Notes: generated by a model not told the origin, from the sequence alone. A DNA stretch of 64,000 nt from Isoperla grammatica (GCA_945910005.1 OX246745.1:44410251-44474250), one strand, 5' to 3'; positions 13,262-25,407 are shown, counted from the stretch's first letter. Translations and numbers: made by a program.

Positions 13262-15584
13262 GTGTTCTGTAGTCTAGATTGAGATCATACTCTGTACGTG
13301 GGTAAGGGTAATAACAGTGAATCTAGCCCGGGATGTGACGGGCTTACGTGTTCTGTAGTCTAGGTTGAGATCATACTCTGTACGTGGGTAAGGGTAATAA
13401 CAGTGAATCTAGCCCGGGATGTGACGGGCTTACGTGTTCTGTAGTCTAGGTTGAGATCATACTCTGTACGTGGGTAAGGGTAATAACAGTGAATCTAGCC
13501 CGGGATGTGACGGGCTTACGTGTTCTGTAGTCTAGGTTGAGATCATACTCTGTACGTGGGTAAGGGTAATAACAGTGAATCTAGCCCGGGATGTGACGGG
13601 CTTACGTGTTCTGTAGTCTAGGTTGAGATCATACTCTGTACGTGGGTAAGGGTAATAACAGTGAATCTAGCCCGGGATGTGACGGGCTTACGTGTTCTGT
13701 AGTCTAGGTTGAGATCATACTCTGTACGTGGGTAAGGGTAATAACAGTGAATCTAGCCCGGGATGTGACGGGCTTACGTGTTCTGTAGTCTAGGTTGAGA
13801 TCATACTCTGTACGTGGGTAAGGGTAATAACAGTGAATCTAGCCCGGGATGTGACGGGCTTACGTGTTCTGTAGTCTAGGTTGAGATCATACTCTGTACG
13901 TGGGTAAGGGTAATAACAGTGAATCTAGCCCGGGATGTGACGGGCTTACGTGTTCTGTAGTCTAGATTGAGATCATACTCTGTACGTGGGTAAGGGTAAT
14001 AACAGTGAATCTAGCCCGGGATGTGACGGGCTTACGTGTTCTGTAGTCTAGATTGAGATCATACTCTGTACGTGGGTAAGGGTAATAACAGTGAATCTAG
14101 CCCGGGATGTGACGGGCTTACGTGTTCTGTAGTCTAGGTTTAGATCATACTCTGTACGTGGGTAAGGGTAATAACAGTGAATCTAGCCCGGGATGTGACG
14201 GGCTTACGTGTTCTGTAGTCTAGGTTGAGATCATACTCTGTACGTGGGTAAGGGTAATAACAGTGAATCTAGCCCGGGATGTGACGGGCTTACGTGTTCT
14301 GTAGTCTAGATTGAGATCATACTCTATACGTGGGTAAGGGTAATAACAGTGAATCTAGCCCGGGATGTGACGGGCTTACGTGTTCTGTAGTCTAGGTTGA
14401 GATCATACTCTGTACGTGGGTAAGGGTAATAACAGTGAATCTAGCCCGGGATGTGACGGGCTTACGTGTTCTGTAGTCTAGGTTGAGATCATACTCTGTA
14501 CGTGGGTAAGGGTAATAACAGTGAATCTAGCCCGGGATGTGACGGGCTTACGTGTTCTGTAGTCTAGGTTGAGATCATACTCTGTACGTGGGTAAGGGTA
14601 ATAACAGTGAATCTAGCCCGGGATGTGACGGGCTTACGTGTTCTGTAGTCTAGGTTGAGATCATACTCTGTACGTGGGTAAGGGTAATAACAGTGAATCT
14701 AGCCCGGGATGTGACGGGCTTACGTGTTCTGTAGTCTAGATTGAGATCATACTCTGTACGTGGGTAAGGGTAATAACAGTGAATCTAGCCCGGGATGTGA
14801 CGGGCTTACGTGTTCTGTAGTCTAGATTGAGATCATACTCTGTACGTGGGTAAGGGTAATAACAGTGAATCTAGCCCGGGATGTGACGGGCTTACGTGTT
14901 CTGTAGTCTAGATTGAGATCATACTCTGTACGTGGGTAAGGGTAATAACAGTGAATCTAGCCCGGGATGTGACGGGCTTACGTGTTCTGTAGTCTAGGTT
15001 GAGATCATACTCTGTACGTGGGTAAGGGTAATAACAGTGAATCTAGCCCGGGATGTGACGGGCTTACGTGTTCTGTAGTCTAGGTTGAGATCATACTCTG
15101 TACGTGGGTAAGGGTAATAACAGTGAATCTAGCCCGGGATGTGACGGGCTTACGTGTTCTGTAGTCTAGTTTGAGATCATATTCTGTACGTGGGTAAGGG
15201 TAATAACAGTGAATCTAGCCCGGGATGTGACGGGCTTACGTGTTCTGTAGTCTAGATTGAGATCATACTCTGTACGTGGGTAAGGGTAATAACAGTGAAT
15301 CTAGCCCGGGATGTGACGGGCTTACGTGTTCTGTAGTCTAGGTTGAGATCATACTCTGTACGTGGGTAAGGGTAATAACAGTGAATCTAGCCCGGGATGT
15401 GACGGGCTTACGTGTTCTGTAGTCTAGGTTGAGATCATACTCTGTACGTGGGTAAGGGTAATAACAGTGAATCTAGCCCGGGATGTGACGGGCTTACGTG
15501 TTCTGTAGTCTAGGTTGAGATCATACTCTGTACGTGGGTAAGGGTAATAACAGTGAATCTAGCCCGGGATGTGACGGGCTTACG
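13262..15584 (+). repeat. 86-bp tandem repeat, 27 copies
   Basis: The unit begins GTGTTCTGTAGTCTAGGTTG and includes CCCGGGATGTGACGGGCTTA. The length of 2,323 bp is 27 units. Copies differ mainly at one G/A/T site after GTCTAG and are otherwise nearly identical, so the array is recently expanded. It sits in the EDEM2-like intron. Confidence 0.95.
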
Positions 15585-15724
15585 TCAACTTGAGTACACT
15601 GCACACCCCAACATAATGTGAAATTAGATAAGGGGAAAAGGTATACATTTTTAGGCCTATACATAATTTCCAACTTTCAAAATACCAACAAAGATCAATT
15701 GGTAATTTTGTGTGTGCTTAATTA

Positions 15725-17046
15725 CAGTCAAACTTTGTTATGACGTTTACCGTTAGGACGTTTTCACGGCTAACACGTCGAATTATGAGTTGTCACGCTC
15801 AAGTTGCATAATACTAATGTTATATCTTATTCGTTATGACGTTCTCCAATAGCACGTTTTCACGCTTAGGACGCAATGATTTCTTTGTCCCGTGCCGACT
15901 TTATTTGCGTTTACCACGTTTTCGAGGAGCCGTGGCCTTTAAAAATGACAGCTCGTTATCTACGAGGCCTAGCTGAGACCCTTTTCCCCTCGACGGCGAC
16001 CGCCCATCGTCAGTGGCAGCACAAACCCTGAAGATATCCCCCCCCCCCCCCCCTCCTCGCAGGCGCCGACTAACAACAATACAGAGGCCCGCGGGGGTCT
16101 ACTGTGCTCGCTATAAATAGACTACAGTATGCTGACCCACCCCAACCCTCCCGCTACCTGATCTTCGCACGTGCAGTCTGGCCCGAGTTTTGTTCAGACA
16201 GCTGTCAATGTTCTTTGTGTTATTCTACAAGCAGGTCCGTTATTATGGTAAAACGAAAACCCACTCAGTTTTCTTTGAAAAGAAACTGGAAATTATCGAC
16301 ATTGTTGATCGCAACCCCAATAAGACACTAACCGAATTGTGAAAAACATTAGAGATTCCCGCGTCAACACTAAACGCCATTATGAAAAATAGAGTAAAGA
16401 TTCAAGAGAACCAATCCGCGGAACCAACATGAAAGCGAGCTCGCCTTCAAACATGGCTAAAATGGTACGTTATTTTCACGTGATAATCTTGTCAACATAT
16501 CTCTTTCTCTTTTCCGTGGGCACGCGGGCGCTCTCGCTCTCATTTCAAGGTCCTTCCCCTAACCCCCCCCCCCCCCCTCAACCCGGCCATCCACTGTGAG
16601 CGTAGCAAGGCCGTGACACAGGCCATTGAGTTAAAATATTACCCGCTTGACAAATTTTTTGGTTTGTCAGTCCACGGTCAGTGTAGAGGGGAGCGGGGGG
16701 GGTGACTGTCTGGTGTGGTTGAGTTCAGCCAGACTGACTGACTGACGGCAACGCCCGGGCACTTTTGTTGTTTTTCAGACGCGCGCGACGAGTGATTTAA
16801 ATATTTTAATTAGTATATTAGTTAGTACTTTATTATTTACAGTAGTCAGCTTCACAATATAGGCCTGTAAAATATTAATAACTTTTGATATTGAAGTATT
16901 TTTTATTCTAGCTAAAACATCAATGTATTTTAAATTAAAGAATATTCAATTTTGACATGTTTTTATTTATTTTCGTTATGACGTTTTCACGTTTACGACG
17001 TTTTTTTTTCCTGGCCCTTCAGAAACGTCCTAACGAAGTTTGACTG
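15725..17046 (+). mobile_element. Decayed Tigger/pogo-type DNA transposon
   Basis: The ends are inverted repeats (CAGTCAAACTTTGTTA on the left; TAACGAAGTTTGACTG on the right) flanked by TA on both sides (15723-15724 and 17047-17048), the hallmark of the Tc1/mariner-pogo group. TATGACGTTTTCACG-like subterminal repeats occur at both ends. Inside, from about 16244, a fragment resembles the N-terminal CENP-B/Tigger helix-turn-helix (VKRKPTQFSL, then after a frameshift EIIDIVDRNPNKTLTEL and a stop). The 1,322-bp length and the broken frames make it non-autonomous. It contains two C-runs (16040 and 16565). Confidence 0.8.
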
Positions 17047-17111
17047 TACATCCGACTAGTCGCCAATGCTTTTAAAGCATCCGTAATTGTTTAGTAAATT
17101 AAATTATAATA

Positions 17112-17338
17112 TTCATTAGGTAAGCATAGCACTTCAAGGACATGCTATATTGGTTTCACTTCATTAGGTAAGCATAACACCAAGGACATGCTATATTGGT
17201 TTCACTTCATTAGGTAAGCATAACACCAAGGACATGCTATATTGGTTTCACTTCATTAGGTAAGCATAACACCAAGGACATGCTATATTGGTTTCACTTC
17301 ATTAGGTAAGCATAACACCAAGGACATGCTATAGTGGT
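17112..17338 (+). repeat. 46-bp tandem repeat, five copies
   Basis: The unit is TTCATTAGGTAAGCATAACA plus 26 bp ending TTGGTTTCAC. Copies start at 17112 (48 bp, diverged), 17160, 17206, 17252 and 17298, and end about 50 bp upstream of the final EDEM2-like exon. Each copy carries an AGGTAAGCAT sequence that resembles a splice donor. Confidence 0.9.
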
Positions 17339-17386
17339 TATGCTTGTGTTTTAGCTACTTACAGTTTGATGTTGTCTTGGTTGTAG

Positions 17387-18441
17387 AAGCTCATCCCATT
17401 GACCCTGGAGCTTTACATTGCTGCAGTGGACCCCGGCAGGCAGAGGTTCAGGACTTCCTGAGAGGAACAGCCAATGCCAACAACTTCAAGGGCACTCCGC
17501 TATCGACTCACCAAAAGACGTCAAAACGTGGCCTATTGTCGAAAGGTTGGTCGGAATCCGACTCGGACCAAGTATCGGACTCGGACCAAGTATCGGACTC
17601 GGTGCCGGCCGGTCGTCTAGACCTAATCTCCAAGGCACAGATAGCCAAGTTTGCTAATTCTATGTTGCCAGTGCAAGACATTTTACTTGACACGAAAGAA
17701 TCGGCGGAAAGTACCGAATTCGAATTTGTGGACGGGTCTCGCTCGGAGGACCGTCCGCAAGACGTTGTCGCCGAGCTCGAGGGGGCAACGGACGTCGTGG
17801 GCGAGGACGCTCCGCAACTAACCACCGGGACGACCGGAGAAGAGGAACAAGTCGTGCCCAAGTCCGACGTTTCCGACGACGCGTGGAGGAAAGAACTACT
17901 GCAGGGTACGGAAGGAATTCACTTTGAATCTCTGCCAAAAGAATTGCAGCAGATGTTGAGCGCCGTGGGCAAAGCCCATCGCGAGGCGCATCCGCACGGG
18001 CCGGAGAAGATGCACGACCAAGCGCAGCATTTTGGTAGAAGTGTATTCAAGCAATATAGTCTAGATACACTTTTTAATGACAAGCATTTTCAAAAGCGAC
18101 TCTCGGTAATAAACATGGAAGAGTTACTTACGGTAGTCGACAATGCCATAAAGGAACAAAAGATGGACTCTGCGCCCGGCTATCGGGCCGACGACAGTGA
18201 GGAGAGCGGAGCGGACGGAGAGGCGAGGGTTTGCGACCGCGACCAACCGGACTCGTTCGTACCGCCGTTCAGCTATGCCAAGACCAAGTTCGATCCTCAA
18301 GCCTTGTTTGAACGGCTGCAAATGGAGAATCGCTACAAGAGAAACGTGACCTGGGTCAACGATCACAACGTTTTGTCCTGCCCGGCTCAACCGTTCCTAC
18401 AGAGACTTTCGATGTCGGGAGAGATGTTTGAAGTTCCTTGA
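17387..18441 (+). CDS. EDEM2: EDEM2-like terminal exon (C-terminal region)
   Basis: Last coding exon of the EDEM2-like gene. The acceptor is TTGGTTGTAG before 17387. The first bases complete the Glu codon begun in the exon ending at 12385, restoring NTEAHPIDP followed by GALHCC, the conserved end of the GH47 domain. About 280 residues of acidic, low-complexity linker follow, including a short QVSDSD repeat at ~17560-17600. The end has a recognisable LSCPAQPF...RLSMSGEMF motif that matches the C-terminus of vertebrate EDEM2. The stop is TGA at 18439. The tail after the catalytic domain (~350 residues) is much longer than in the human protein. No KDEL-type signal is seen. EDEM2 identity is well supported. 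Confidence 0.88.
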
Positions 18442-18711
18442 TGCTCATATTTTTTAGTCGAACAATCTTGTGATATTTGTTGAATTGCTCATTACAGTCA
18501 AGCTCACTTACAGAAAACTCGGTTCAATTTCCACAAACTGCTTGCTGCATTTATGCATGATGTATTTTTTCCTAATTATAAAACATTTAACTTTTTTCTA
18601 ATCTATACCTTAAGATCTAAAAATAGGCTATATTCAATTTTCCTGTAAGTGGGCTTCACTGCAATTGTTATCAATCATTTTAATTCATGTACAAAATGGG
18701 AAGCTAATAAA
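18442..18711 (+). other. Probable 3' UTR with AATAAA signal
   Basis: AT-rich sequence directly after the EDEM2-like stop codon, with an AATAAA polyadenylation signal at 18706-18711. A second AATAAA-like motif follows ~20 bp later. Confidence 0.6.
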
Positions 18712-19733
18712 GAAATATATTTATTTAATAAATATTCTTTTTAAAGTTGTGTGGTACTTGCTGGAGAAGTATCCTATTATAATATGCAGAGCAAGCTGCT
18801 GAAACTGTCATAGGATTTTTTGAGGTACGCTTCTAGCCCTACCTACGGACTGTACAAACTACTAAGCAGAATTAGTTCCGGGGACGAACCAAAGGTTTCC
18901 CTGCTTTCGCGGCCTCCGATTGGCTTCTGAATTCCGACCGAGAATAATAAGTCTGATTGGCTAATAATTTTAAAGTATCAACTCAACTGTCAACAAGTGT
19001 CTGAGCATTTTGATGGATTCTGCCAATGCTGCGTTGAGAAGAATGCTCAGTTTACGGTAAGTGATTGTTATTTACCAATATTTGTTTGTGCAAAATGTGT
19101 TCCTAAACCTTCAGCCAATAGGCTAGTCTAGACGACGCCAAAGACTAATAGATAACCTGGCGTGTAAGACATGAAACAATGCTGACAGTTGGACAATGCT
19201 CTTGCTAGGCTAACTAGATATCACTATTCAATTTAGATTTAATAGTGGTTCTCTTGAACGTATTAAGCATTCGCTAGGGTAGGCTAGGCTTATATATTAT
19301 AGCCTTTGGTATGAATATACCCGACAGGGTATATCTTACTATCTTTGATGCAGAGTGTAAGAATAAAAAAAAAACATATTTTATGCTATACATATTATTA
19401 TTAACCCCAAGACAGAGCACACCTTTTTAGGTGTGCCGCACTTCAGAGTGACATTGACGCCCTGGCCAATGATATGGGCAGGTCAGAAAAAAAGCCATTT
19501 TACACTGGATAGCGAGGAAGAGCAATGGCTTAGGAAGCCATCTCTGCATAGGGGAAAAAATATATATATTATGTATATGTGTATGATTATTGATTGTAAG
19601 TAACATCAGCTGTAAGTGTAAGTGTTAATAGGTTAATAATAGTGGTAGAGTAGAGCTTAATACAAACTTGAATATTTCTACTTAAGTCCTTTGCATTAAA
19701 AGTAAAATGCCAGGTATCAAAGAATTTCTCTTG
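18712..19733. other. Unassigned intergenic DNA with a possible first exon
   Basis: No gene is recognised with confidence. At 19013-19056 an ATG opens 14 codons (MDSANAALRRMLSL) that run into ACG|GTAAGTG, a strong donor, so this could be the first coding exon of a downstream plus-strand gene; no second exon was identified. A small hairpin (AGCACACCT...AGGTGTGC) lies near 19418-19438. Confidence 0.3.
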
Positions 19734-21833
19734 TTACCACCTTCAGTCGGCATGGGTGAGAGTGCTCGGGAGCAATTTGAATGTTACTACCTTCAGTCGG
19801 CATGGGTGAGAGTGCTCGGGAGCAATTTGAATGTTACCACCTTCAGTCGGCATGGGTGAGAGTGCTCGGGAGCAATTAGAATGTTACTACCTTCAGTCGG
19901 CATGGGTGAGAGTGCTCGGGAGCAATTAGAATGTTACCACCTTCAGTCGGCATGGGTGAGAGTGCTCGGGAGCAATTAGAATGTTACCACCTTCAGTCGG
20001 CATGGGTGAGAGTGCTCGGGAGCAATTAGAATGTTACCACCTTCAGTCGGCATGGGTGAGAGTGCTCGAGAGCAATTAGAATGTTACCACCTTCAGTCGG
20101 CATGGGTAAGAGTGCTCGGGAGCAATTAGAATGTTACCACCTTCAGTCGGCATGGGTGAGAGTGCTCGGGAGCAATTAGAATGTTACCACCTTCAGTCGG
20201 CATAGGTGAGAGTGCTGGGGAGCAATTAGAATGTTACCACCTTCAGTCGGCATGGGTGAGAGTGCTCGAGAGCAATTAGAATGTTACCACCTTCAGTCGG
20301 CATACGTGAGAGTGCTGGGGAGCAATTAGAATGTTACCACCTTCAGTCGGCATGGGTGAGAGTGCTGGGGAGCAATTAGAATATTACCACCTTCAGTCGG
20401 CATGGGTGAGAGTGCTCGAGAGCAATTAGAATGTTACCACCTTCAGTCGGCATGGGTGAGAGTGCTCGAGAGCAATTAGAATGTTACCACCTTCAGTCGG
20501 CATGGGTGAGAGTGCTCGGGAGCAATTAGAATATTACCACCTTCAGTCGGCATGGGTGAGAGTGCTCGAGAGCAATTAGAATGTTACCACCTTCAGTCGG
20601 CATGGGTGAGAGTGCTCGGGAGCAATTAGAATGTTACTACCTTCAGTCGGCATGGGTGAGAGTGCTCGAGAGCAATTAGAATGTTACCACCTTCAGTCGG
20701 CATGGGTGAGAGTGCTCGGGAGCAATTAGAATGTTACTACCTTCAGTCGGCATGGGTGAGAGTGCTCGGGAGCAATTAGCATGTTACCACCTTCAGTCGG
20801 CATGGGTGAGAGTGCTCGGGAGCAATTAGAATGTTACCACCTTCAGTCGGCATGGGTGAGAGTGCTCGGGAGCAATTAGAATGTTACCACCTTCAGTCGG
20901 CATGGGTGAGAGTGCTCGGGAGCAATTAGAATGTTACCACCTTCAGTCGGCATGGGTGAGAGTGCTCGAGAGCAATTAGAATGTTACCACCTTCAGTCGG
21001 CATAGGTGAGAGTGCTCGGGAGCAATTAGAATGTTACCACCTTCAGTCGGCATGGGTGAGAGTGCTCGGGAGCAATTAGAATGTTACTACCTTCAGTCGG
21101 CATGGGTGAGAGTGCTCGGGAGCAATTAGAATGTTACCACCTTCAGTCGGCATGGGTGAGAGTGCTCGGGAGCAATTAGAATGTTACTACCTTCAGTCGG
21201 CATGGGTGAGAGTGCTCGGGAGCAATTAGAATGTTACTACCTTCAGTCGGCATGGGTGAGAGTGCTCGGGAGCAATTAGAATGTTACCACCTTCAGTCGG
21301 CATGGGTGAGAGTGCTCGGGAGCAATTAGAATATTACCACCTTCAGTCGGCATGGGTGAGAGTGCTCGGGAGCAATTAGAATGTTACTACCTTCAGTCGG
21401 CATGGGTGAGAGTGCTCGGGAGCAATTAGAATGTTACTACCTTCAGTCGGCATGGGTGAGAGTTCTCGGGAGCAATTAGAATGTTACCACCTTCAGTCGG
21501 CATGGGTGAGAGTGCTCGGGAGCAATTAGAATGTTACTACCTTCAGTCGGCATGGGTGAGAGTGCTCGGGAGCAATTAGAATGTTACCACCTTCAGTCGG
21601 CATGGGTGAGAGTGCTTCGGAGCAATTAGAATGTTACTACCTTCAGTCGGCATGGGTGAGAGTGCTCGGGAGCAATTAGAATGTTACCACCTTCAGTCGG
21701 CATGGGTGAGAGTGCTCGGGAGCAATTAGAATGTTACCACCTTCAGTCGGCATGGGTGAGAGTGCTCGGGAGCAATTAGAATGTTACCACCTTCAGTCGG
21801 CATGGGTGAGAGTGCTCGGGAGCAATTAGAATG
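19734..21833 (+). repeat. 50-bp tandem repeat, 42 copies
   Basis: The unit is TTACCACCTTCAGTCGGCAT plus 30 bp ending AATTAGAATG. The length of 2,100 bp is exactly 42 units. Variation is mostly transitions at a few sites (TTACC/TTACT, CTCGGG/CTCGAG/CTGGGG), and the first two copies carry TTTGAATG instead of TTAGAATG. Confidence 0.95.
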
Positions 21834-21964
21834 CGGTAGACCGGAAACCCGTTCATCCAAGTGGCATTGTCAGAAATCTCTTGATGTAGTTTTAAATGTT
21901 ATTATCTCTCATTTATCGTCAGATATATGGAATAATAACGAAATATAGATATAAAATTAACTTA

Positions 21965-22270
21965 CCAGTAATTGCCCTCTTTGTGTGATAAAGGCCCTGT
22001 CCGGCCGTAAGAGGCGACAAAAGGAGACCCTGTCCTTTGCCCCCTCCCCCCCCCTGTCCCATTGAATATTTCTCCTCCCATTTGGCCCTGCCCTCCCTTG
22101 CTGGACTCCCGTATGACGACCCACGCGACGTTCAATGGCTCTGATTCGGATGTAGCTTTATTCTTCATCGTCATCTTTCTCATCTTCATTATCACCCGCT
22201 CATCGTCTCGATTAGCCATTGTTGCAAAAATATGAGACTTTAAGCCCCATTAATCAATCATCAATCAATC
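21965..22270 (+). mobile_element. 3' end of a non-LTR retrotransposon with ATCA tail
   Basis: The sequence ends with ATCGTCTCGATTAGCC, a short loop, ATATGAGACTTTAAGCCCC and a tail of (ATCA)n. The CGTCTC/GAGACT stem and the AAGCCC end are shared with the element at 32452-32745. Such a conserved 3' stem with a microsatellite tail is typical of several LINE families and their SINEs. The 5' limit is approximate. Confidence 0.55.
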
Positions 22271-22714
22271 GAAACAGTTACGACGTTTTTTGTTTGTGTT
22301 TTTCTATGTATGTATGTATATATTTATTTTCTACAAGACTACTGCCGTCACCAACCAGGTAAACTGTTGGGTTCCCTATCAACTTTACCCACACCAAGCC
22401 TATCTAGCCGTTCGGACCATCCTACCACACACAATTTAAAAACTATATTGACGATTAGTCCACTACTTTAAAAATTGGAAGTTTTCAATTTTATTATTAC
22501 AACGCTTATATTAACTTGCCTTGTTTGTCTGGACGAAATCTTTGAATCGATATTCCACCTACTTCTAGATGTTCGATCAAGCTGAAATTTTTTACAGAGA
22601 CGTATTCCTGATGACAATACATGAATCAACTGTCATATTTACTAAATTGTGAATTAATTCATCATAATTAATTAATTAATGAATAAGAACCAAGACTATT
22701 AGACCGGGAGTAGT

Positions 22715-23012
22715 ATTAAAACACAAATAAACACACGAACAATAACCACGGTCAAAAAATAAAAACACTCACCAGTGCGTAAATTTTCGACAGCGTCCGC
22801 TGTCTTCCTCAGACGCGAGGGAACTAAGCTGTCCCCGTGGATGGGTCACGTGGTCTCCTCGCTGGCGAGGAGACCACGTGACCCATCCACGGGGACAGCT
22901 TAGTTCCCTCGCGTCTGAGGAAGACAGCGGACGCTGTCGAAAATTTACGCACTGGTGAGTGTTTTTATTTTTTGACCGTGGTTATTGTTCGTGTGTTTAT
23001 TTGTGTTTTAAT
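22715..23012. repeat. Near-perfect 298-bp palindrome
   Basis: Two arms of 148 bp are reverse complements around a 2-bp spacer (TG at 22863-22864). The core is CTCGC-TG-GCGAG and the arms extend to TTAAAACACAAATAAACACA. No mismatch was noticed along the arms. It resembles a fold-back element inserted in the AT-rich satellite. Confidence 0.9.
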
Positions 23013-23735
23013 TAATTAATGTTTTACATGGAAATCGATGAATCTTTGAATCGATGTTTCACCTACTTTTAAATGTCCGATCAAGCTGAAATTTTGTACA
23101 CAGACGTATTTCTAATGACAATACATGAATCAACTGTCATATTTACTAAATTGTCAATTAGTTCATCATAATTAATTAATTCATGTTTTATATGGAAATC
23201 GATGTTTAACCCACTTTCCAACGTTAAATTGAATTGAAAGTTTTCACACAGACGTATTTCTAATGACAATACACTAATCAATTGTCATATTTACTAAATC
23301 GTCAATTAATTCATCATAATTAATTAATTAATGTTTTATATGAAAATCGATGTACAGTCCACTTCCCAACGTCAAATCGAGTTGAAAGTTTTTACACAGA
23401 CGTATTCTTAATGACTTCACACGAATCAATTGTCATATTAACTAAATAATCAATTAATTCATCATAATTAATTAATTGATGTTTTATATGGGAATCGATG
23501 TTTAACCCACTTTCCAACGTCAAATCGAGTTGGAAGTTTTTACACAGACGTATTCTTAATGACTTCACACGAATCAATTGTCATATTAACTAAATAAACA
23601 ATTAATTCATCATAATTAATTAATTGATGTTTTATATGGGAATCGATGTTTAACCCACTTTCTAACGTCAAATCGAGTTAAAAGTTTTCACACAGACGTG
23701 TTCTTAATGACAATACACGAATCAATTGTCATATT

Positions 23736-24569
23736 GTCATGTAGCGAGATCACGCGCCGACCCACCCTTGTCCCTACCACCCTGGTACGGGACTCGAACC
23801 CACGTTCTGGTCGGCTGTCTCAAGGTTTTACTGGTGACGTAACACTCTCTCGACATACGTGAACTCGCACATGCGGGATCTTTGGCAAGACTGAGGAGAA
23901 CTGGGAATCTAGGTTATGTTGAATCACAAGACCCTTGGTTCGAATCTTGAGGAACCATATTTATTATTACTTACATTTATCCTATACGTGGCTTTAGCGT
24001 GGCGAACCTGACTATGGTCATAATCAGCCTGATGGGCACATTCCACCTGATCTAACGAGGGCCAGCGCTCCATACCTCATAACCGCCTTTCCAGCTGGCA
24101 ACCGTCAACCCGTTGGTCCTCCAGTCGCCTGTCCGTATCCGCGTCTTCGTCCTCAGATCCTTCCGTCCTCTGCCACGTCCATATCGTACTCTTCCGCTCG
24201 TCTCCCACGAACCCTTAATCTTCGCCTAGGCCGCTAGGACATGCTTCCCCCGTTTCACCACTTCTTCCCTCGCGGGGTCAGCCCTCCACGGCGGCCACGG
24301 CCTCCTTGACTCACGAACCTACCGGACAACCATCTTGCCCGGCTCCTTCGGTAAGACTCCACGTCCGTCGCGTGGCGCAAAACTAGCCTCGCTTCCGCCT
24401 CTGCTGACTTAGCAGTCACGATTGAAATAATGACGAAAACGCTGACAGTCACGCTGTGGCAATCAATAGACTATGTTGCACACATGTAGGTTGACACACT
24501 TAGAGCTTACATAAACCACGGATTCCAATAAATAGTAAAAGATGGACAAGTCCATCCTTTTACATCACA
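23736..24569. mobile_element. 834-bp insertion with tRNA-like promoter boxes
   Basis: Non-satellite DNA sits between ATATT at 23731-23735 and ATATT at 24570-24574, and the satellite sequence continues across the pair, so these look like a 5-bp target duplication. Near 23790-23805 the minus strand reads GTGGGTTCGAGTCCCGTACC, a pol III B-box with flanking T-arm. A second B-box-like GGTTCGAATCT lies on the plus strand near 23938. A composite SINE-like insertion is the best guess; the GC-rich part at 24050-24440 is unrecognised. Confidence 0.5.
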
Positions 24570-25050
24570 ATATTAACTAAATAATCAATTAATTCATCAA
24601 AATTAATTAATTAATGTTTTATATGGGAATCGATGTTTCACCCACTTCCCAACGTCGAATCGAGTTGAAAGTTTTCACACAGACGTATTCTTAATGACAA
24701 TACATGAATCAATTGTCATATTTACTAAATATTCAATGAAGCCATCATAATTAATTAATTGATGTTTTATATGGGAATCGATATTTCACCCACTTCCGAA
24801 CGTCAAATTGAGCTCAAAGTTTTCACACAGACGTATTCTTAATAACAATACACGAATCAATTGTCATATTTATTAAATAATTAATTAAACCATCATAATT
24901 AATTAATCGATATTTCACCCACTTCCCAACGTCCGATCGAGCTGAAATTTTCACACAGTCGTATTTTCTAAATTACAATATATGAATCAATGATCAGATT
25001 CACTTATTAATTAATCCATAATGATGAAATTATTAAACAATTAGCTTCAT

Positions 25051-25407
25051 ATGGGAAATTAGTCACAGCTAGTGAGGATGGGCCAACCACATGCAGGCAT
25101 GGTTCGGGACTCAAATATCCGTGACGAAAGCATCGGATATGTTTCTATGCAGCAAGAATGTCAACACGCTCCACTTGTAAGTATGGTACAACCCCGTGCG
25201 GTGAGTCATTCACCATGTACGCATAGGTGCGTTCCCTTCGCGTGGTTCGACCTCACAGTTGATCGTTGGTGTTAGTTGGTGGTAGTGCTTTCACAGTGCT
25301 CTCGGAGCACACTCTAAAAGATAAGGTCCACTGATAGACCATCGGGTCTATCCTTTTTGCAACTCCCACAAATAAAATTTTACAAGTATACACTCTATTG
25401 CTAAAGG
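25051..25407. other. Unassigned DNA
   Basis: No gene is recognised. It contains a weak tRNA B-box-like GGTTCGGGACTC near 25100 and short hairpins (GATAGACC-ATC-GGGTCTATC near 25333). Confidence 0.3.

Larger units (their letters stand above)
22540..25050. repeat. Diverged ~147-bp satellite, interrupted twice
   Basis: Units contain CACAGACGTATTCTTAATGA, an ATCAATTGTCATAT segment, a run of AATTAATTAATT and an ATCGATGTTT-ACCCACTT segment. CAGACGTATT recurs at about 22598, 23102, 23249, 23396, 23543, 23690, 24683 and 24829, giving a period near 147 bp. The copies are clearly more diverged than those of the other arrays in the window, so this is an older satellite. It is split by the palindrome at 22715-23012 and the insertion at 23736-24569. 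Confidence 0.75.

Noticed and set aside
17508..17938. Minus-strand frames of 117 and 92 residues in the EDEM2 terminal exon
   Set aside because: Shadows of the GC-rich acidic linker on the coding strand.
23780..23810. Functional tRNA gene
   Set aside because: Only a B box and T-arm-like piece; no complete cloverleaf or acceptor stem.
22540..25050. 60-66-residue minus-strand frames (23081-23577)
   Set aside because: Repeat-derived frames within the 147-bp satellite.
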